From Chloroflexia bacterium (GTDB lineage: Bacteria > Chloroflexota > Chloroflexia > QHBQ01 > JADMIH01): a stretch of DNA of 6,415 nucleotides. The stretch is taken from contig JAICKM010000410.1 of assembly GCA_025927935.1 (NCBI GenBank), forward strand, positions 1 through 6,415. The letters run 5' to 3'. Of this stretch, positions 6,219-6,415 are shown piece by piece. The notes beneath the pieces are model-generated. The model worked only from the letters and a program-made list of their open reading frames with translations, was not told the origin of the DNA and ran no database searches. The position numbers and the translations under genes were made by a program. Each line of letters begins with the position of its first letter. Positions within the stretch are counted from its first letter, which is position 1.

Positions 6219-6273
6219 TGCGGAGTCGCTGTCCGCGAACATAAATATAGCCTCAATATCTACCCTGATCCTA

Positions 6274-6302
6274 TTGCTGTAGTACGTTTGTTCTGGTATA
6301 AT
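6274..6302 (+). promoter_or_regulatory. Strong promoter candidate (TTGCTG-17-TATAAT, extended -10) for a gene at the right edge
   Basis: TTGCTG (6274-6279) and a perfect TATAAT (6297-6302) are spaced exactly 17 bases apart, with the extended -10 TGG at 6294-6296. It lies in an AT-rich stretch 56 bases after the GT2 stop. The predicted start point is near 6309, and a small hairpin (GGGAG 6309-6313 with CTCCC 6320-6324) would open the transcript. It reads toward the right end of the window. Confidence 0.6.
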
Positions 6303-6371
6303 AAGGCAGGGAGATTGGCCTCCCCCACGCTATTCACCATAGAGTTGTCGTTCCGAAACGGAAACCTGAAT

Positions 6372-6415
6372 ATGATCTGGTCAGATGGTCGTGCCCGCCG
6401 CGGGTCGAATCTGTC
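6372..6415 (+). CDS. Possible start of a further gene, cut by the window edge
   Basis: ATG 6372 opens a frame that stays open to the last base (MIWSDGRARRGSNL...), 14 complete codons. A weak GGAAA (6360-6364) lies seven bases upstream, and the good promoter at 6274-6302 would give a leader of about 62 bases. A second ATG at 6385 in another frame (MVVPAAGRIC) is also open, so the true start is undecided. Nothing can be said about function from so few residues. Confidence 0.25.
   Translation, partial: MIWSDGRARRGSNL

Noticed and set aside
6220..6236. Hairpin GCGGA...TCCGC after the GT2 stop codon, as a terminator
   Set aside because: The stem is only five base pairs and no T run follows.
5385..6242. 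285-codon minus-strand open frame opposite the GT2 gene
   Set aside because: It mirrors a GT2 gene with all family motifs; the product is His/Ala/Gly-rich and unrecognisable.
2580..6282. Shared 10-mer ATTGCTGTAG at 2580-2589 and 6273-6282 as a regulatory element
   Set aside because: At 6273 it forms the -35 box, but at 2580 it lies just after a -10, so the positions do not support a common role; a chance match is likely.

Overview
The window is GC-rich bacterial DNA and looks chromosomal. All four confident genes lie on the + strand: the 3' end of an acyltransferase, a large membrane glycosyltransferase-like protein, a secreted S-layer-homology (SLH) protein and a family 2 glycosyltransferase. 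A fifth gene may begin at the right edge. The SLH modules (NPFY..I...RG...G(Y/F)..xTF.P, with 'TRGQ' in place of the more usual 'TRAE') and the style of the surface protein suggest a Chloroflexota-like bacterium. That assignment is an inference from protein style, not a proven placement. I see no tRNA, rRNA, CRISPR array, transposase or phage gene.

Layout. Positions 1-363 hold the C-terminal end of an acyltransferase-3 family membrane protein. After a 64-base gap, 428-2494 encodes an 11-12-pass GT-C-type glycosyltransferase candidate of the TMTC/PMT-like kind, ending in a large extracytoplasmic region. A 318-base gap (2495-2812) holds an AT-richer block with several -10-like elements. The SLH protein follows at 2813-5110 (GTG start set by its ribosome binding site). 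It has a signal peptide, two copies of a beta-sandwich plus Ig-like pair, and three SLH modules, and is followed by a strong stem-loop terminator at 5133-5165. Two promoter-like elements (about 5206-5235 and 5286-5315) precede the polyprenyl-phosphate-sugar-synthase-type GT2 at 5379-6218. The window ends with the best promoter seen (TTGCTG-17-TATAAT, extended -10) and perhaps the first codons of another gene at 6372.

How the genes may work together. Alg5/DPM1-like GT2 enzymes make lipid-phosphate sugars. GT-C enzymes use such lipid-linked sugars on the outer face of the membrane. SLH proteins are wall-anchored surface proteins that are often glycosylated, and acyltransferase-3 proteins decorate surface glycans. 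The neighbourhood therefore reads as a cell-surface glycan or glycoprotein module, but the donor, acceptor and direct partnership are inferred. The most unusual signal is that the C-terminal domain of the membrane enzyme appears to resemble the sandwich domains of the SLH protein (a shared LRFDP motif plus similar LRL... and ...DLxW edges).
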